This document shows, one piece after another, positions 50,342-59,203 of a stretch of 64,000 nucleotides of DNA. The notes under the pieces were generated by a model, which searched no databases, was not told where the DNA came from, and worked only from the letters and a program-made list of their open reading frames with translations. Each line of letters starts with the position of its first letter. The stretch's first letter is position 1. The DNA comes from Streptomyces sp. DG2A-72 (GTDB lineage: Bacteria > Actinomycetota > Actinomycetes > Streptomycetales > Streptomycetaceae), in NCBI RefSeq assembly GCF_030499575.1, contig NZ_JASTLC010000001.1, forward strand, positions 8,146,001-8,210,000, written 5' to 3'. The position numbers and the translations under genes are program-made.

Positions 50342-51118
50342 TCAGTGGCGCCAGTACGGATCACGGCGCCCGAAGGCCGCGCGCAGGTCCGGTTCGCCGA
50401 TCGCTCGCACCCCGCGTACGGCGACGGAGGTGAGGTACGTACGGTCGTCAGCGGAGCCGGCGTGCAGGGCCAGGGCGCCCAGCAGGCGCTGCCCGGCCGG
50501 GGAGGCCCAGTGCGAGTACCGGTGCACTTCGATCCGCGCGATCGCCAGGCAGCTCAGGGTGAGGGTGAGGGGGAGCGCGAACCAGAGGGCGACCAGATTG
50601 GGCGGCAGCTCCGAGGGGGCGGGCGTCAGCGCGGCGGCGCCCAGTGCGAGGACGGCCACCGCGGCGAGCCGCACCTTGCGGACCGCGGCCCCGACGGACG
50701 TACGGGAGCCGAGGGGCACGGCGAGGCCCGCGCCGACCAGCCGGTCGGCGAGGCTGCCGACCGCGTCGGCGGCAGCGGCGGCATCCCGCACCGGAGCGAT
50801 CGGCGACTGCCCCTCCGGTCCGATGGCCCCGATCACCGAGCGCTCCATCTCGTCCCGCCCGCGCGGGTCGACGACCGTCGCCCAGCCCGTGTGCGCGAGG
50901 AGCAGCCGGTGCTGGCGGGCCATCGACACCAGCGTCAGATCGGCGACCCGGCGGGGGCCGCCGGACAGGAACGCCGCCTCGTACAGCGTCAGGTCGTGTC
51001 TGCGGGCCGCGGCGGCGTCGGCGTCCGCGGCGGCCGTGCGTACGGCGGCCAGGCATAACCGGGTGCACGACGTTCCGGCGGCCGCCCAGGCCAGCAGCAG
51101 GAGCAGAACCCAGAACAT
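50342..51118 (-). CDS. TIGR04222-type membrane protein
   Basis: A 258-aa protein with an N-terminal hydrophobic helix and two central hydrophobic helices (VRLAAVAVLALGAAALTP, LVALWFALPLTLTLSCLAI). The family features LYEAAFLSGGPRRVADLTLVSMARQHRLLL and a VGSLADRLVGAGL block are present. Members are often neighbours of DUF692 proteins, as here about 1 kb away. Unlike many members it lacks a Gly/Cys-rich C-terminus. Function unknown. Confidence 0.72.
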   Translation of the reverse strand: MFWVLLLLLAWAAAGTSCTRLCLAAVRTAAADADAAAARRHDLTLYEAAFLSGGPRRVADLTLVSMARQHRLLLAHTGWATVVDPRGRDEMERSVIGAIGPEGQSPIAPVRDAAAAADAVGSLADRLVGAGLAVPLGSRTSVGAAVRKVRLAAVAVLALGAAALTPAPSELPPNLVALWFALPLTLTLSCLAIARIEVHRYSHWASPAGQRLLGALALHAGSADDRTYLTSVAVRGVRAIGEPDLRAAFGRRDPYWRH

Positions 51119-51211
51119 GGCGCCATTGTGCGGCTAAACCGCCGCCGCTTTCGCGGAGTTGGTTGCTTGCCGTGGGGGTTCCTCAATTAATGGTTGCGGC
51201 TTTTGGGCGTT

Positions 51212-52015
51212 TCATTGGGAATCACCGGTAATGCCCGGCGGTGGGCTGGTGGCCGGTGGTGGGAGTGGGTACGTCGGCGACGGTGACGGCGGCGGGGCCA
51301 GCGGGACGACCGCGCCCGGGTCGGTGGTGGGGCCGGGCGGGGCCGGGGAGGGGGTGAGCGGGGGAGTGCTGCCGACAGCCATGTCGCGGGCCAGGGCGTC
51401 GAAGTCGACGTAGCCCGTGGCCTCCAGGACCTTGATGTGGTCCAGCACGGTGGTGTTCGCGTCGTCGGCGAGCGCGCGGACCAGGGAGTTGCGGGTGCTT
51501 GCGCGGACCTGGGCGACTAGGGAGAAGACCTTGCCGTGCGCCAGGCGCAGGATGTTCGCGAACTCGCGGTCGTACGTCACTCCCTGCGCCGCGTCGAGGG
51601 TGGCGAGCCATTCCTTCTGCTGGTCGGTGGGCTCGTTGGGCAGGGCGAGACCGAGCCGGGACGCGACGTCGCGGGCCCGTTCGTCCAGGAAGGCGTGGCC
51701 CTCGATCAGGTGCCGGCCCGCTGTGCGTACGGCCGGGGTGGTGCCCTTCTGCTGGGCCTGGCGGCCCGCAGGCAGCTCCCACAGGCCCGCGAGCCGGACC
51801 TTCGTGACGAAGTCGCGGTCCAGTCCCGACAGCGGTCCGAACCTCGTCGACACCGTCTCGGCGTTGAGTACGTCAACGCCGGTTCCTGATCGGTCGGTGT
51901 ACGACCAGATCGGGAAGATCAGCGCGGCGAGGGTGGCTGCCAGGCCGGTGATGATCAGGCCGGTGCCGCTGAATATGCCTCGGCCGTTGATCGGCGGGCG
52001 GGGTCGGGGTCGCAT
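51212..52015 (-). CDS. DUF4142 (ferritin-like) protein
   Basis: A 267-aa protein with one N-terminal transmembrane helix (GLIITGLAATLAALIFPIW). A four-helix ferritin-like DUF4142 domain follows (DRDFVTKVRLAGLWELPAGRQAQQKG..., GRHLIEGHAFLDERARDVASRLGL). A long Pro/Thr/Ser-rich tail is probably wall-spanning or disordered. The ATG at 52015 follows GGAGG by four bases. Function unknown. Confidence 0.78.
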   Translation of the reverse strand: MRPRPRPPINGRGIFSGTGLIITGLAATLAALIFPIWSYTDRSGTGVDVLNAETVSTRFGPLSGLDRDFVTKVRLAGLWELPAGRQAQQKGTTPAVRTAGRHLIEGHAFLDERARDVASRLGLALPNEPTDQQKEWLATLDAAQGVTYDREFANILRLAHGKVFSLVAQVRASTRNSLVRALADDANTTVLDHIKVLEATGYVDFDALARDMAVGSTPPLTPSPAPPGPTTDPGAVVPLAPPPSPSPTYPLPPPATSPPPGITGDSQ

Positions 52016-52151
52016 GGTGCCTCCTGCTCGCGGCACCGCACGTTAGTGCGCTTTTGGTGCAGCGTTGGCATATTACCTCGCGGTCTATGCCAACTTCGTT
52101 ATGGGGAGGCAGGGTTGGGGTGGGGGTGGGCGCAGCTGCAGGGAGACGTGC

Positions 52152-53468
52152 TCAGCGGCGCAGCAGTACTTTGCGGGTTGCGCGGGCCAGGCGGGTTGCG
52201 GGGCGGTGGGAGGGTGGGGTGGGGGCTGAGCGGTCCAGGTGCCAGGTGCGGAGTTGGCGTCGGGCTGTCGCGTCCTCGGGGTGGCCCGCGGACAGCACGT
52301 GGCCTGCGAAGTCCAGTGCGTCCTGGCGGTAGCCGCCGGTCATCGGGTGGCCCTGGGCGTAGGCGAGGAAAGCGGGGCGGTAGGCCTGGCCCAGGATGTG
52401 CGGGAGCTCGGGGGCGACCTTGGCCACGACGTCCGCCCGCTTTCCGGCCAGGGCACGGGCCTGTACGCCCAGCCGGACCCGGTCGAAGCCTTCGGGTACG
52501 GGCGTGCCGGCCACCAGGGCGGAGAGGAGGGCCGTCTGCGCGAGGGCGAGGCGCTGGCGGGCGGTGGTCGTGTCGGCGGGAGGCTCGACGGGCGAGTGCT
52601 GCGGTGACGCCGTACGCCGGCCTGCCGTAGCCTCCCGCGCCGCCCGCCCCTTCTCCAGCGCCCCCCGGATCGCCCCCAACTCCCGCTCCAGCTCGGCCGG
52701 TTCCGGGAAGTTCTCGTCCCGTTCCAGTAGGACTCCGGGCGGCGAGACCCGGGAGGCGAGGTCGGTCAGAATGTCGAGGACCGCGTCGGGGACCGGGTGG
52801 GCGTGGCTGTCGTGCCAGACGCCGTCGCGTTCGAAGCCGCCGGCGACATGGACGTAGGCGATGGCTTCGAGGGGGAGTTCGGCGAGGGACTTGGCCGGGT
52901 CCTCGGCGCGGTTGACGTGGTTGGTGTGCAGGTTGGCCACGTCGATCAGGAGCCGTACGCCGGTGCGGTCGGCGAGGTCGTACAGGAACTGGCCCTCGGT
53001 CATCTCCTCGCCGGGCCACGCGATGAGCGCCGCTATGTTCTCCACGGCGAGCGGCACGGGCAGGGCGTCCTGGGCGACGCGGATGTTCTCGCAGAGGACG
53101 TCGAGGGCGTCCCTCGTGCGGGGGACCGGCAGCAGGTGGCCCGCTTCCAGGCGCGGGGATGCGGTGAGGGGGCCGCCCGCTCGTACGAACGCGATGTGCT
53201 CGGTGACCAGCGGGGAGTCCAGCGCCTCGGCCCGCTCGGCGAGCGCCGTGAGGCGGGTCTCGTCGGGGCGGTCGGCGCCGCCGAGGCCGAGGGAGACGCC
53301 GTGCGGGATCACGGTCACGCCGCGCTCGCGCAGCCGCCGCAGCGACTCGGGGAGATGGCCGGGGCACACGTTCTCCGCCACGGCCTCGACCCAGTCGATA
53401 CCCGGCATCCGCTCCACGGCGTCCGCGATCTCCGGCCGCCACCCGATTCCCGTCCCCAGTCGCTCCAT
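52152..53468 (-). CDS. DUF692-family (MbnB-like) multinuclear-iron protein with extra C-terminal domain
   Basis: A 438-aa protein. Residues 1-280 form a DUF692 TIM barrel with metal-ligand motifs ([88 protein letters not shown]). The C-terminal part ([18 protein letters not shown]... to AGHVLSAGH) resembles the small partner that supports DUF692 enzymes. Relatives modify cysteines of ribosomal peptides. No precursor peptide was recognised nearby. Confidence 0.75.
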   Translation of the reverse strand: MERLGTGIGWRPEIADAVERMPGIDWVEAVAENVCPGHLPESLRRLRERGVTVIPHGVSLGLGGADRPDETRLTALAERAEALDSPLVTEHIAFVRAGGPLTASPRLEAGHLLPVPRTRDALDVLCENIRVAQDALPVPLAVENIAALIAWPGEEMTEGQFLYDLADRTGVRLLIDVANLHTNHVNRAEDPAKSLAELPLEAIAYVHVAGGFERDGVWHDSHAHPVPDAVLDILTDLASRVSPPGVLLERDENFPEPAELERELGAIRGALEKGRAAREATAGRRTASPQHSPVEPPADTTTARQRLALAQTALLSALVAGTPVPEGFDRVRLGVQARALAGKRADVVAKVAPELPHILGQAYRPAFLAYAQGHPMTGGYRQDALDFAGHVLSAGHPEDATARRQLRTWHLDRSAPTPPSHRPATRLARATRKVLLRR

Positions 53469-53696
53469 CGTCCCCTCCTCCGCCCGGTGTCACCTGGCTG
53501 TGCAGCGTCGTCTCCTTCGACGTTCCGCCGCTGTGTGACGGGGGTATGGCCCCGGCGTACCGACCCGAACCGCGCTCCGGGCGCCTTCAGAGCAACATTT
53601 GAGGTTCGGGGGAGGAAGCGGACGTGGACGGGAGGCCGCCGACGTCGGGAGATACGCGCGGGAGGCGGCCCGTGTTCAATGGCGGGGGCAGACCGT

Positions 53697-54491
53697 TCAG
53701 CGCTTGACGGCCACGCCTCCGAAGCTGTCCACGTCCCGCCGCTCGTCCGTGCCGGCCGGGTCGGAGCGCCACTCGGCGACCGGGACCAGGCCGGGTTCCA
53801 GCAGGTCGAAGCCGTCGAAGAAACGGGCCAGCTGCTCGGGGGCCCGGTTGATCCGCGGGTTGTCGCTCGCCTCGTTCCAGCGCTCGACCATCGCCCGCAT
53901 CTCGTCCGCGTGGAACACCTCGGTGCTGTCGCAGAACACCAGGTGGCTCCCGGCGGGCAGGGCGTCCTTGAGCTGCTCCACGATCGGGTAGGCGGTGTCG
54001 TCCGGTACGTGCGCGACGATGCCGAGCAGCATGAGCGCGACGGGCCGGTTGAAGTCGAGCGTGCGCTCGGCGCCCCGCAGGATGGACTCCGGGTCGCGCA
54101 GGTCGGCGTCGATGTAGTCGGTGGCGCCTTCGGGGGTGCTGGTGAGCAGCGCGTGGGCGTGGGTCAGCACGACGGGGTCGTGGTCCACGTACACGATCCG
54201 TGCCTCGGGGGCGATGCCCTGGGCGACCTCGTGGGTGTTGTCGAGGGTGGGCAGGCCGGTGCCGACGTCGAGGAACTGCCGGATCCCGGCCTCCGCGGCC
54301 AGATGGGTGACCGCGCGCTTCAGGAACCCTCGCTGGGCGCGCGCGATGTCGACGATCTCGGGGTTGAGCTCACGCATCTGGTCACCGACCTGCCGGTCGA
54401 TCTCGTAGCAGTCCTTGCCGCCCAGCCAGTAGTTCCAGATACGAGCGGAGTGCGGCACCTTGCTGTTGATCAGCGGACGGTCGACTGACAT
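53697..54491 (-). CDS. DUF574 SAM-dependent methyltransferase-like protein
   Basis: A 264-aa Streptomyces-typical S-adenosylmethionine-binding protein. The family signature SARIWNYWLGGKDCYEIDRQVGDQ opens the protein. The SAM-binding loop is QFLDVGTGLPTLDNTHEVAQ, followed by IVYVDHDPVVLTHAHALL. The ATG has GGAG upstream. Substrate and role are unknown; such genes are very numerous in this genus. Confidence 0.85.
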   Translation of the reverse strand: MSVDRPLINSKVPHSARIWNYWLGGKDCYEIDRQVGDQMRELNPEIVDIARAQRGFLKRAVTHLAAEAGIRQFLDVGTGLPTLDNTHEVAQGIAPEARIVYVDHDPVVLTHAHALLTSTPEGATDYIDADLRDPESILRGAERTLDFNRPVALMLLGIVAHVPDDTAYPIVEQLKDALPAGSHLVFCDSTEVFHADEMRAMVERWNEASDNPRINRAPEQLARFFDGFDLLEPGLVPVAEWRSDPAGTDERRDVDSFGGVAVKR

Positions 54492-54591
54492 GACAACTCC
54501 CGGACATTCCCTCGGCGTTGCGCGCTCCCAGCGGCGCGGGTCTCACGGTAGCCGGATGATCTGTGCGGGGCGACCAGCGCCCCGCTCCGGA

Positions 54592-55683
54592 TCAGTACTC
54601 CAGTTCGGGGCGCAGCGGGCCGCCGACCGCGTGCAGGTGCCGCAGGACCTGGGCGTAGGCGTTGAGGAGTCCGGTCTCGTGATAGGCGATGCCGTGCCGG
54701 GCGCAGAACGCGCGCACGAGTTCCTGGGCATGGCGCAGGCTGGGCCGCGGCATGGAGGGGAACAGGTGGTGTTCGATCTGGTAGTTCAGCCCGCCGAGCG
54801 TGAAGTCGGTGAACCGGCCGCCACGGACGTTGCGTGAGGTCAGTACCTGCCGGCGCAGGAAGTCGATCTTGTCATCCTTGCCGAAGATGGGCATGCCCTT
54901 GTGGTTGGGGGCGAACGAGCAGCCCATGTACAGCCCGAAGAGCCCCTGGTGCACGGCGAGGAAGACCACGGCCTGGAGGGGCGTCAGGACCAGGAACAGG
55001 GCGGCGAGATAGCCGACGAGATGCGCGGTCAGCAGTCCCGCACCGGCCAGCTTGGCCGCCCGTGAGCCCGCGGTGCTGTCGCGCTCGAACTGCGCCCGTA
55101 CGCCGGCCACGTGCAGGGCGAGACCTTCCAGAAGCAGCATCGGGAAGAACAGCCAGGCCTGGTGGCGGGCCAGCCAGGCATAGGGGCCGCGGCGGACCCG
55201 GGCATGGTCCTCGGTGAAGGCGATCGCACCGTCGGCGATGTCGGGGTCGCGGTCGACGTGGTTGGGGTGGGAGTGGTGCCGGTTGTGCTTGGCGATCCAC
55301 CAGCCGTAGCTGAGGCCGATCAGCAGGTCGGCGTGCACGCGGCCGAGCAGGTTGTTGACGCGCTTGGAGCGGGCGATCTGCTGGTGTCCGGCGTCGTGCC
55401 CGATGAACCCGGTCTGGGTGAACATCACCGCGAGGAAGGCGGCGGTCACCATCTGCCACCACGACTGCCCGATCAGGGCGAACGCGGTCCATCCGGCGGC
55501 CAGCAGAAGCAGGTTCCCCCCGACCTTGGCGGAGTAGTAGCCCGGCCGCCGCTTCAGCAGCCCGCTCTGCTTCACCTCACGGGACAGTGCGGCGTAGTCG
55601 CTGCCTCGGCCGGCGGGCGGGGATTTCGTCGTCCCGACGTGGTCCGGCGGCTCGGTGCCCCGGTTGATGATCTCAGTGGTCAC
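54592..55683 (-). CDS. Membrane fatty-acid (acyl-lipid/CoA) desaturase
   Basis: A 363-aa di-iron membrane desaturase with three histidine boxes: HDAGH (96-100), HNRHH (133-137), and QIEHH near residue 302. The Q in the third box is typical of front-end (delta-5/6-like) desaturases. About four transmembrane helices are visible. The start is GTG 55683 after GGAAAG. A cold-shock-protein relic with a terminator-like hairpin lies directly upstream, which may make the gene cold-responsive. Confidence 0.88.
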   Translation of the reverse strand: MTTEIINRGTEPPDHVGTTKSPPAGRGSDYAALSREVKQSGLLKRRPGYYSAKVGGNLLLLAAGWTAFALIGQSWWQMVTAAFLAVMFTQTGFIGHDAGHQQIARSKRVNNLLGRVHADLLIGLSYGWWIAKHNRHHSHPNHVDRDPDIADGAIAFTEDHARVRRGPYAWLARHQAWLFFPMLLLEGLALHVAGVRAQFERDSTAGSRAAKLAGAGLLTAHLVGYLAALFLVLTPLQAVVFLAVHQGLFGLYMGCSFAPNHKGMPIFGKDDKIDFLRRQVLTSRNVRGGRFTDFTLGGLNYQIEHHLFPSMPRPSLRHAQELVRAFCARHGIAYHETGLLNAYAQVLRHLHAVGGPLRPELEY

Positions 55684-55769
55684 GTCTTTCCTTTCGGGGT
55701 GGGTGCGGGCCGGCTGTCGACGGCGCGGGGGCAGGGCGCCGGATGCGGAAAGCCCGTGGGGAAGCAGCG

Positions 55770-55800
55770 CGAGGCAGGCCCGCGGCGCGGGCCTGCCTCG
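55770..55800 (-). terminator. Terminator/attenuator upstream of the desaturase
   Basis: Perfect 13-bp stem cgaggcaggcccg / cgggcctgcctcg with a 5-base loop. It lies 13 bp after the csp relic and about 85 bp before the desaturase start, so the leader transcript must pass it. Confidence 0.7.
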
Positions 55801-55813
55801 GAACGGGGTGTCC

Positions 55814-55867
55814 TCAGAGTGCGCGGACCTGGTCAGGGTTGAACCACTTCACAGTTCCTTGAGCCAT
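55814..55867 (-). pseudogene. 17-codon cold-shock-protein relic
   Basis: ATG with GGAG seven bases upstream, encoding MAQGTVKWFNPDQVRAL and then TGA. The first ten residues are exactly the N-terminus of Streptomyces CspA-type proteins (normally about 67 aa, continuing as GFGFI). The last seven are unrelated to that continuation and could be a Csp C-terminus joined by an in-frame deletion. Ribosome site and downstream hairpin look intact. It is either a dead csp gene or a leader peptide. Confidence 0.7.
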
Positions 55868-56287
55868 GTGAGGTCTCCTTCGAGATGGCGAGTAGATGCG
55901 GAGAACGCGCGCTCGCGCGTCCCCGGGCTGCTGGTCGCCACCCGTCGAAGAAGACCCCCGAAACTTCAACTACAACCACTCCGTACAACGTCCCGGGCGC
56001 CGGGAACGTTCCCGGCGGGGTGGGGAAGTGTCCGGTGCGCCCCGACTGGTCGGCTTCGGGTCCGGAGGGGAGTACGGTTGCGGCACCGAGCGCACCTCGC
56101 ATGCCGTCATCCGTTTCGGCGTCGCCCTCGGGGAACTGTCGTGCCGCCTTCTGTATGCCGTTGAGCGCCCCGCGGCAGCGGTTCTCCTGGTTTCCGCAGT
56201 GCCGAAGCGACATTCCGGCACCGGCCCGCCTCATCTGGAGCCGGCAACCACACCAAGCACGACAAGAACGAAACGATGAGGAAGCGT
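55868..56287. other. Divergent control region with a 20-bp perfect palindrome
   Basis: 420 bp without a gene, holding the promoters of the csp relic (leftward) and of the carboxyethylornithine-synthase-like gene (rightward). The most striking feature is the perfect palindrome cgccgggaacgttcccggcg at 55998-56017, a likely operator. Open frames here have no ribosome site or family resemblance. Confidence 0.55.
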
Positions 56288-57457
56288 ATGAGCCTGATGA
56301 GCCTCGGAGTACTGGCGTCCTCCCGCAAGGAGAACGAGTTCCGGCTGCCGTTGCACCCCGGTCACCTCGGCCGGATCGCGCCGGACGTACGCGAGAGGAT
56401 CTTCCTCGAGCAGGGATACGGCGCCCGGTTCGGCGTCGCCGACGACGCACTGCGACCCCTCGTGGCCGGCCTTCGTTCCCGAGAGCAACTCCTCGCCGAG
56501 TGCGACGTGTTGCTGCTGCCCAAACCCATGCACGAAGACGCCGCCGCGCTGCGCGAAGGCCAGGTGCTGTGGGGCTGGCCGCACTGTGTGCAGGACGAGA
56601 AAATGACGCAGATCGGCATCGACCGGCGGCTGACCCTGATCGCCTGGGAGGCCATGAACCACTGGACCTCCACGGGCGCCTTCAGCGTCCATGTGTTCCA
56701 CAAGAACAACGAGCTCGCCGGTTACTGCTCGGTGCTGCACGCCCTCCAGCTCGGCGGGCTGACCGGCAGCTACGGGCGTCGCCTCAGGGCGGTGGTCATC
56801 AGCTTCGGAGCCACGGCGCGCGGAGCGGTCACGGGCCTGGGTGCCATGGGGGTCTCCGATGTCACGGTGCTCACCCAGCGCGCCGCGGCGGCGGTGGCGT
56901 CACCGATGCCGTCGGTCGTGATGGGCCACTTCGAGGAGCAGGAGGACGATCCCTCGCGCCTGCAGGCACTCACCGGGCTCGGGGCCGTGCCGCTCGCGGA
57001 GTACCTCGCCGGTTTCGACATCGTCGTCAACTGCATCCGGCAGGACACCGACGCGCCGCTGATGTTCGTCACCGACCAGGAACTCTCCCTGTTCCGGCCG
57101 GGAACCTTCTTCATCGACGTTTCCTGCGACGAGGGCATGGGCTTCTCATGGGCCCGTCCGACCTCCTTCGGCGACCCGATGCCGACGGTCGGGCCGGGCT
57201 GCCACTACTACGCGGTGGATCACAGCCCGTCCCACCTGTGGGACTCGGCCACGTGGGAAATCAGCGAGGCGCTCCTGCCCTACCTCCGCAAGGTCATGAG
57301 CGGCCCCGCGGCATGGGAGACGGACACCACGGTCAGCAAGGCCATCGAGATCCGCGACGGCGTCGTCCTGAACCCGAAGATCCTCTCCTTCCAGCACCGG
57401 ACAGCCGCCTACCCCCACCTCGCCGAGACCCCGGCCCCCGCTCCCACCCGGCGATGA
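56288..57457 (+). CDS. N5-(carboxyethyl)ornithine synthase-like enzyme (alanine-dehydrogenase superfamily)
   Basis: A 389-aa protein. The N-terminal domain matches the AlaDH/PNT family (ASSRKENEFRLPLHPGHLGRI, LEQGYGARFGVADD). The middle has CSVLHALQLGGLTGSYGRRLRAVVISFGATARGAVTGL as the NAD(P) Rossmann part, and the end has FIDVSCDEGMGFSWARPTSF. Annotation follows recalled Streptomyces proteins. Such enzymes reductively condense pyruvate with ornithine or lysine. The ATG at 56288 follows GAGGAA. The physiological product is unknown. Confidence 0.65.
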   Translation: MSLMSLGVLASSRKENEFRLPLHPGHLGRIAPDVRERIFLEQGYGARFGVADDALRPLVAGLRSREQLLAECDVLLLPKPMHEDAAALREGQVLWGWPHCVQDEKMTQIGIDRRLTLIAWEAMNHWTSTGAFSVHVFHKNNELAGYCSVLHALQLGGLTGSYGRRLRAVVISFGATARGAVTGLGAMGVSDVTVLTQRAAAAVASPMPSVVMGHFEEQEDDPSRLQALTGLGAVPLAEYLAGFDIVVNCIRQDTDAPLMFVTDQELSLFRPGTFFIDVSCDEGMGFSWARPTSFGDPMPTVGPGCHYYAVDHSPSHLWDSATWEISEALLPYLRKVMSGPAAWETDTTVSKAIEIRDGVVLNPKILSFQHRTAAYPHLAETPAPAPTRR

Positions 57458-57525
57458 ACTCCTCCGCCCGGCCTGCCTGACCATCCGCCGACGCGCTCGT
57501 ATCCCTTACGACGCAGGGCGTCCGC

Positions 57526-58292
57526 CTACGGGCGTCGTTCGCGCGGGAGAGGGCACAAGCGGCTGCCTCCTTCGACGGCGACGGTTTTCCCGGGGGCGAT
57601 CTCCGTGAAGCCCGCGTCGCGGACCACCGGCAGGCCGCTGGTGGTGAGTTCGGGCCAGCGGTCGGCGGGGGCGGTGCGGACGGCCAGGGGAAGCCGGCGT
57701 CGCGCCAGGCGGCGCGGTCCTCGTCCGACAGCTCCCACCAGGCGAGCTGGGCGCCATGGCCGGCCTGCGCCATCGCCTTGCCGGCCGTCATGTCCAGATC
57801 GGGGCTGAGCCACAGCACCGGCACGCCCGGGTCGGCCTCGGCCGGCGGCTCCGGGTCGTCGAGGTCGGTTCCGGAGACCTGGAGCCGGGCGAGGTCCTTG
57901 GGCCAGCCGTCCAGCGGGACGGGCGGGAAGACCCGTACCTCCGCGGACTTGCCCGTGACCGTGATGCCGGGCAGTGCCTCGGCCCGCCGCCACTCGGCGC
58001 CCCGCGCCCGCCGCACCACCTTGCGGATCCGCGCGTCCTGCCAGTCCCGCACGGCCTGCGCCCACTCGCCGTCCCCCAGCGCACGCTCGTCACTGAGCAG
58101 CACCAGCACCGCGCGGGCCGCGGTCTCCAGCGCGTCCGTACGGGCCGGGGGAGCAGCCCGCTCCATCCGTACGACCAGCGGCAGCACGAACTGCGGCGCC
58201 TCGTCGCGCACGGAGGGCTCGGAACGGAAAGGGCTCTCCCGGGGAGGACCGGGAACGCCGGGAACGCCGGGAACGGATGGATCACTGGTCAC
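57526..58292 (-). pseudogene. Peptidyl-tRNA hydrolase 2-like gene with a frameshift
   Basis: The reading frame from GTG 58292 encodes a Pth2-like protein (family core PVLWLSPDLDMTAGKAMAQAGHGAQLAWWELSDEDRAAWRDAGFP). It then shifts at a run of four G (57687-57690). In the next frame the expected continuation LAVRTAPADRWPELTTSGLPVVRDAGFTEIAPGKT is read to the stop at 57526. One missing C in the coding strand explains it. This is either a real inactivating mutation or a sequencing error in a homopolymer. Confidence 0.75.
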
Positions 58293-58348
58293 GTCCTCCA
58301 GTCTGCCAGGCGGAAGATCGGTTCCTCCGGGGGCGAGAGGATGACCGC

Positions 58349-59203
58349 ATGACACGTGAGTTACGGCTGGAGCGCGTCGGCCGCCGCTACGGCCTGCGCG
58401 GACCCTGGGTGCTGCGCGGGATCGACCTGGCCGTGACCCCCGGCACTCTCCTGCGTATCGAGGGCGCGAACGGCATGGGCAAGTCCACCCTCCTCCGGCT
58501 GCTCGCCGGGATCGACGTCCCGACGGAGGGCCGGATCAGCGGCCGTCCGCGCACGGCATACGTCCCCGAGCGCTTCCCGACGGCGCTGCCCTTCACCCCG
58601 TCCGGCTATCTCACCCACCTCGGCGCGGTGCACGGCCTGTCCCGTACGGCGGCGGCCCGCGCCGCCGACCAGTGGCTGGAGCGCTTCGGCGCCGCGGCCC
58701 ATGCCCGTACGCCGATGTCGCAGCTGTCGAAGGGCAGCAGCCAGAAGGTCGCGGTCGCCCAGGCCCTGCTCGCCGAGCCGGACCTGCTCGTCCTCGACGA
58801 GGCCTGGACCGGCCTGGACGAGGCCGCCCGCGCCGAGCTGGAACGGGCGGTCGCGGAACGGACTGCGGCGGGCGGGGCGGTGGTCTTCGTCGACCATGAC
58901 CCGAGCCGGCTGGCGGGGGCGCCCGACGCGACGTACACCGTGCGCGACGGCGCCCTCAACCGCAGTACAGAACAAGGGACTTCGCCCTCGGGACCGTACG
59001 TCGTCATCGTCGTCCAAGGCCCTCCCGGTGGACCACTGCCCGCCACCCCGAAGCTCACCTCCGCCGAGGAGACCGCGCCCGGCGCCCACCGGCTCACCGT
59101 CCCCGCGTCCCACTCGGACGTCGTCCTGCGCTCCCTGCTGACGGCCCGCCCGCCGTGGCATGTGGTGAGCGTCGCGCATCAGGACGTCGAGGAGGTCCGA
59201 TGA
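58349..59203 (+). CDS. ABC transporter ATP-binding protein
   Basis: A 284-aa ATPase with Walker A GANGMGKST near residue 44 and a degenerate signature LSKGSSQK near 127 in place of LSGGQ. Walker B is DLLVLDEAWTGLDE and the switch His is in VFVDHDPSRL. A C-terminal extension of about 70 residues is unusual. The ATG follows GAGAGG by eight bases. It is coupled to the following membrane gene by a 4-bp overlap, suggesting a two-gene exporter. Substrate unknown. Confidence 0.82.
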   Translation: MTRELRLERVGRRYGLRGPWVLRGIDLAVTPGTLLRIEGANGMGKSTLLRLLAGIDVPTEGRISGRPRTAYVPERFPTALPFTPSGYLTHLGAVHGLSRTAAARAADQWLERFGAAAHARTPMSQLSKGSSQKVAVAQALLAEPDLLVLDEAWTGLDEAARAELERAVAERTAAGGAVVFVDHDPSRLAGAPDATYTVRDGALNRSTEQGTSPSGPYVVIVVQGPPGGPLPATPKLTSAEETAPGAHRLTVPASHSDVVLRSLLTARPPWHVVSVAHQDVEEVR

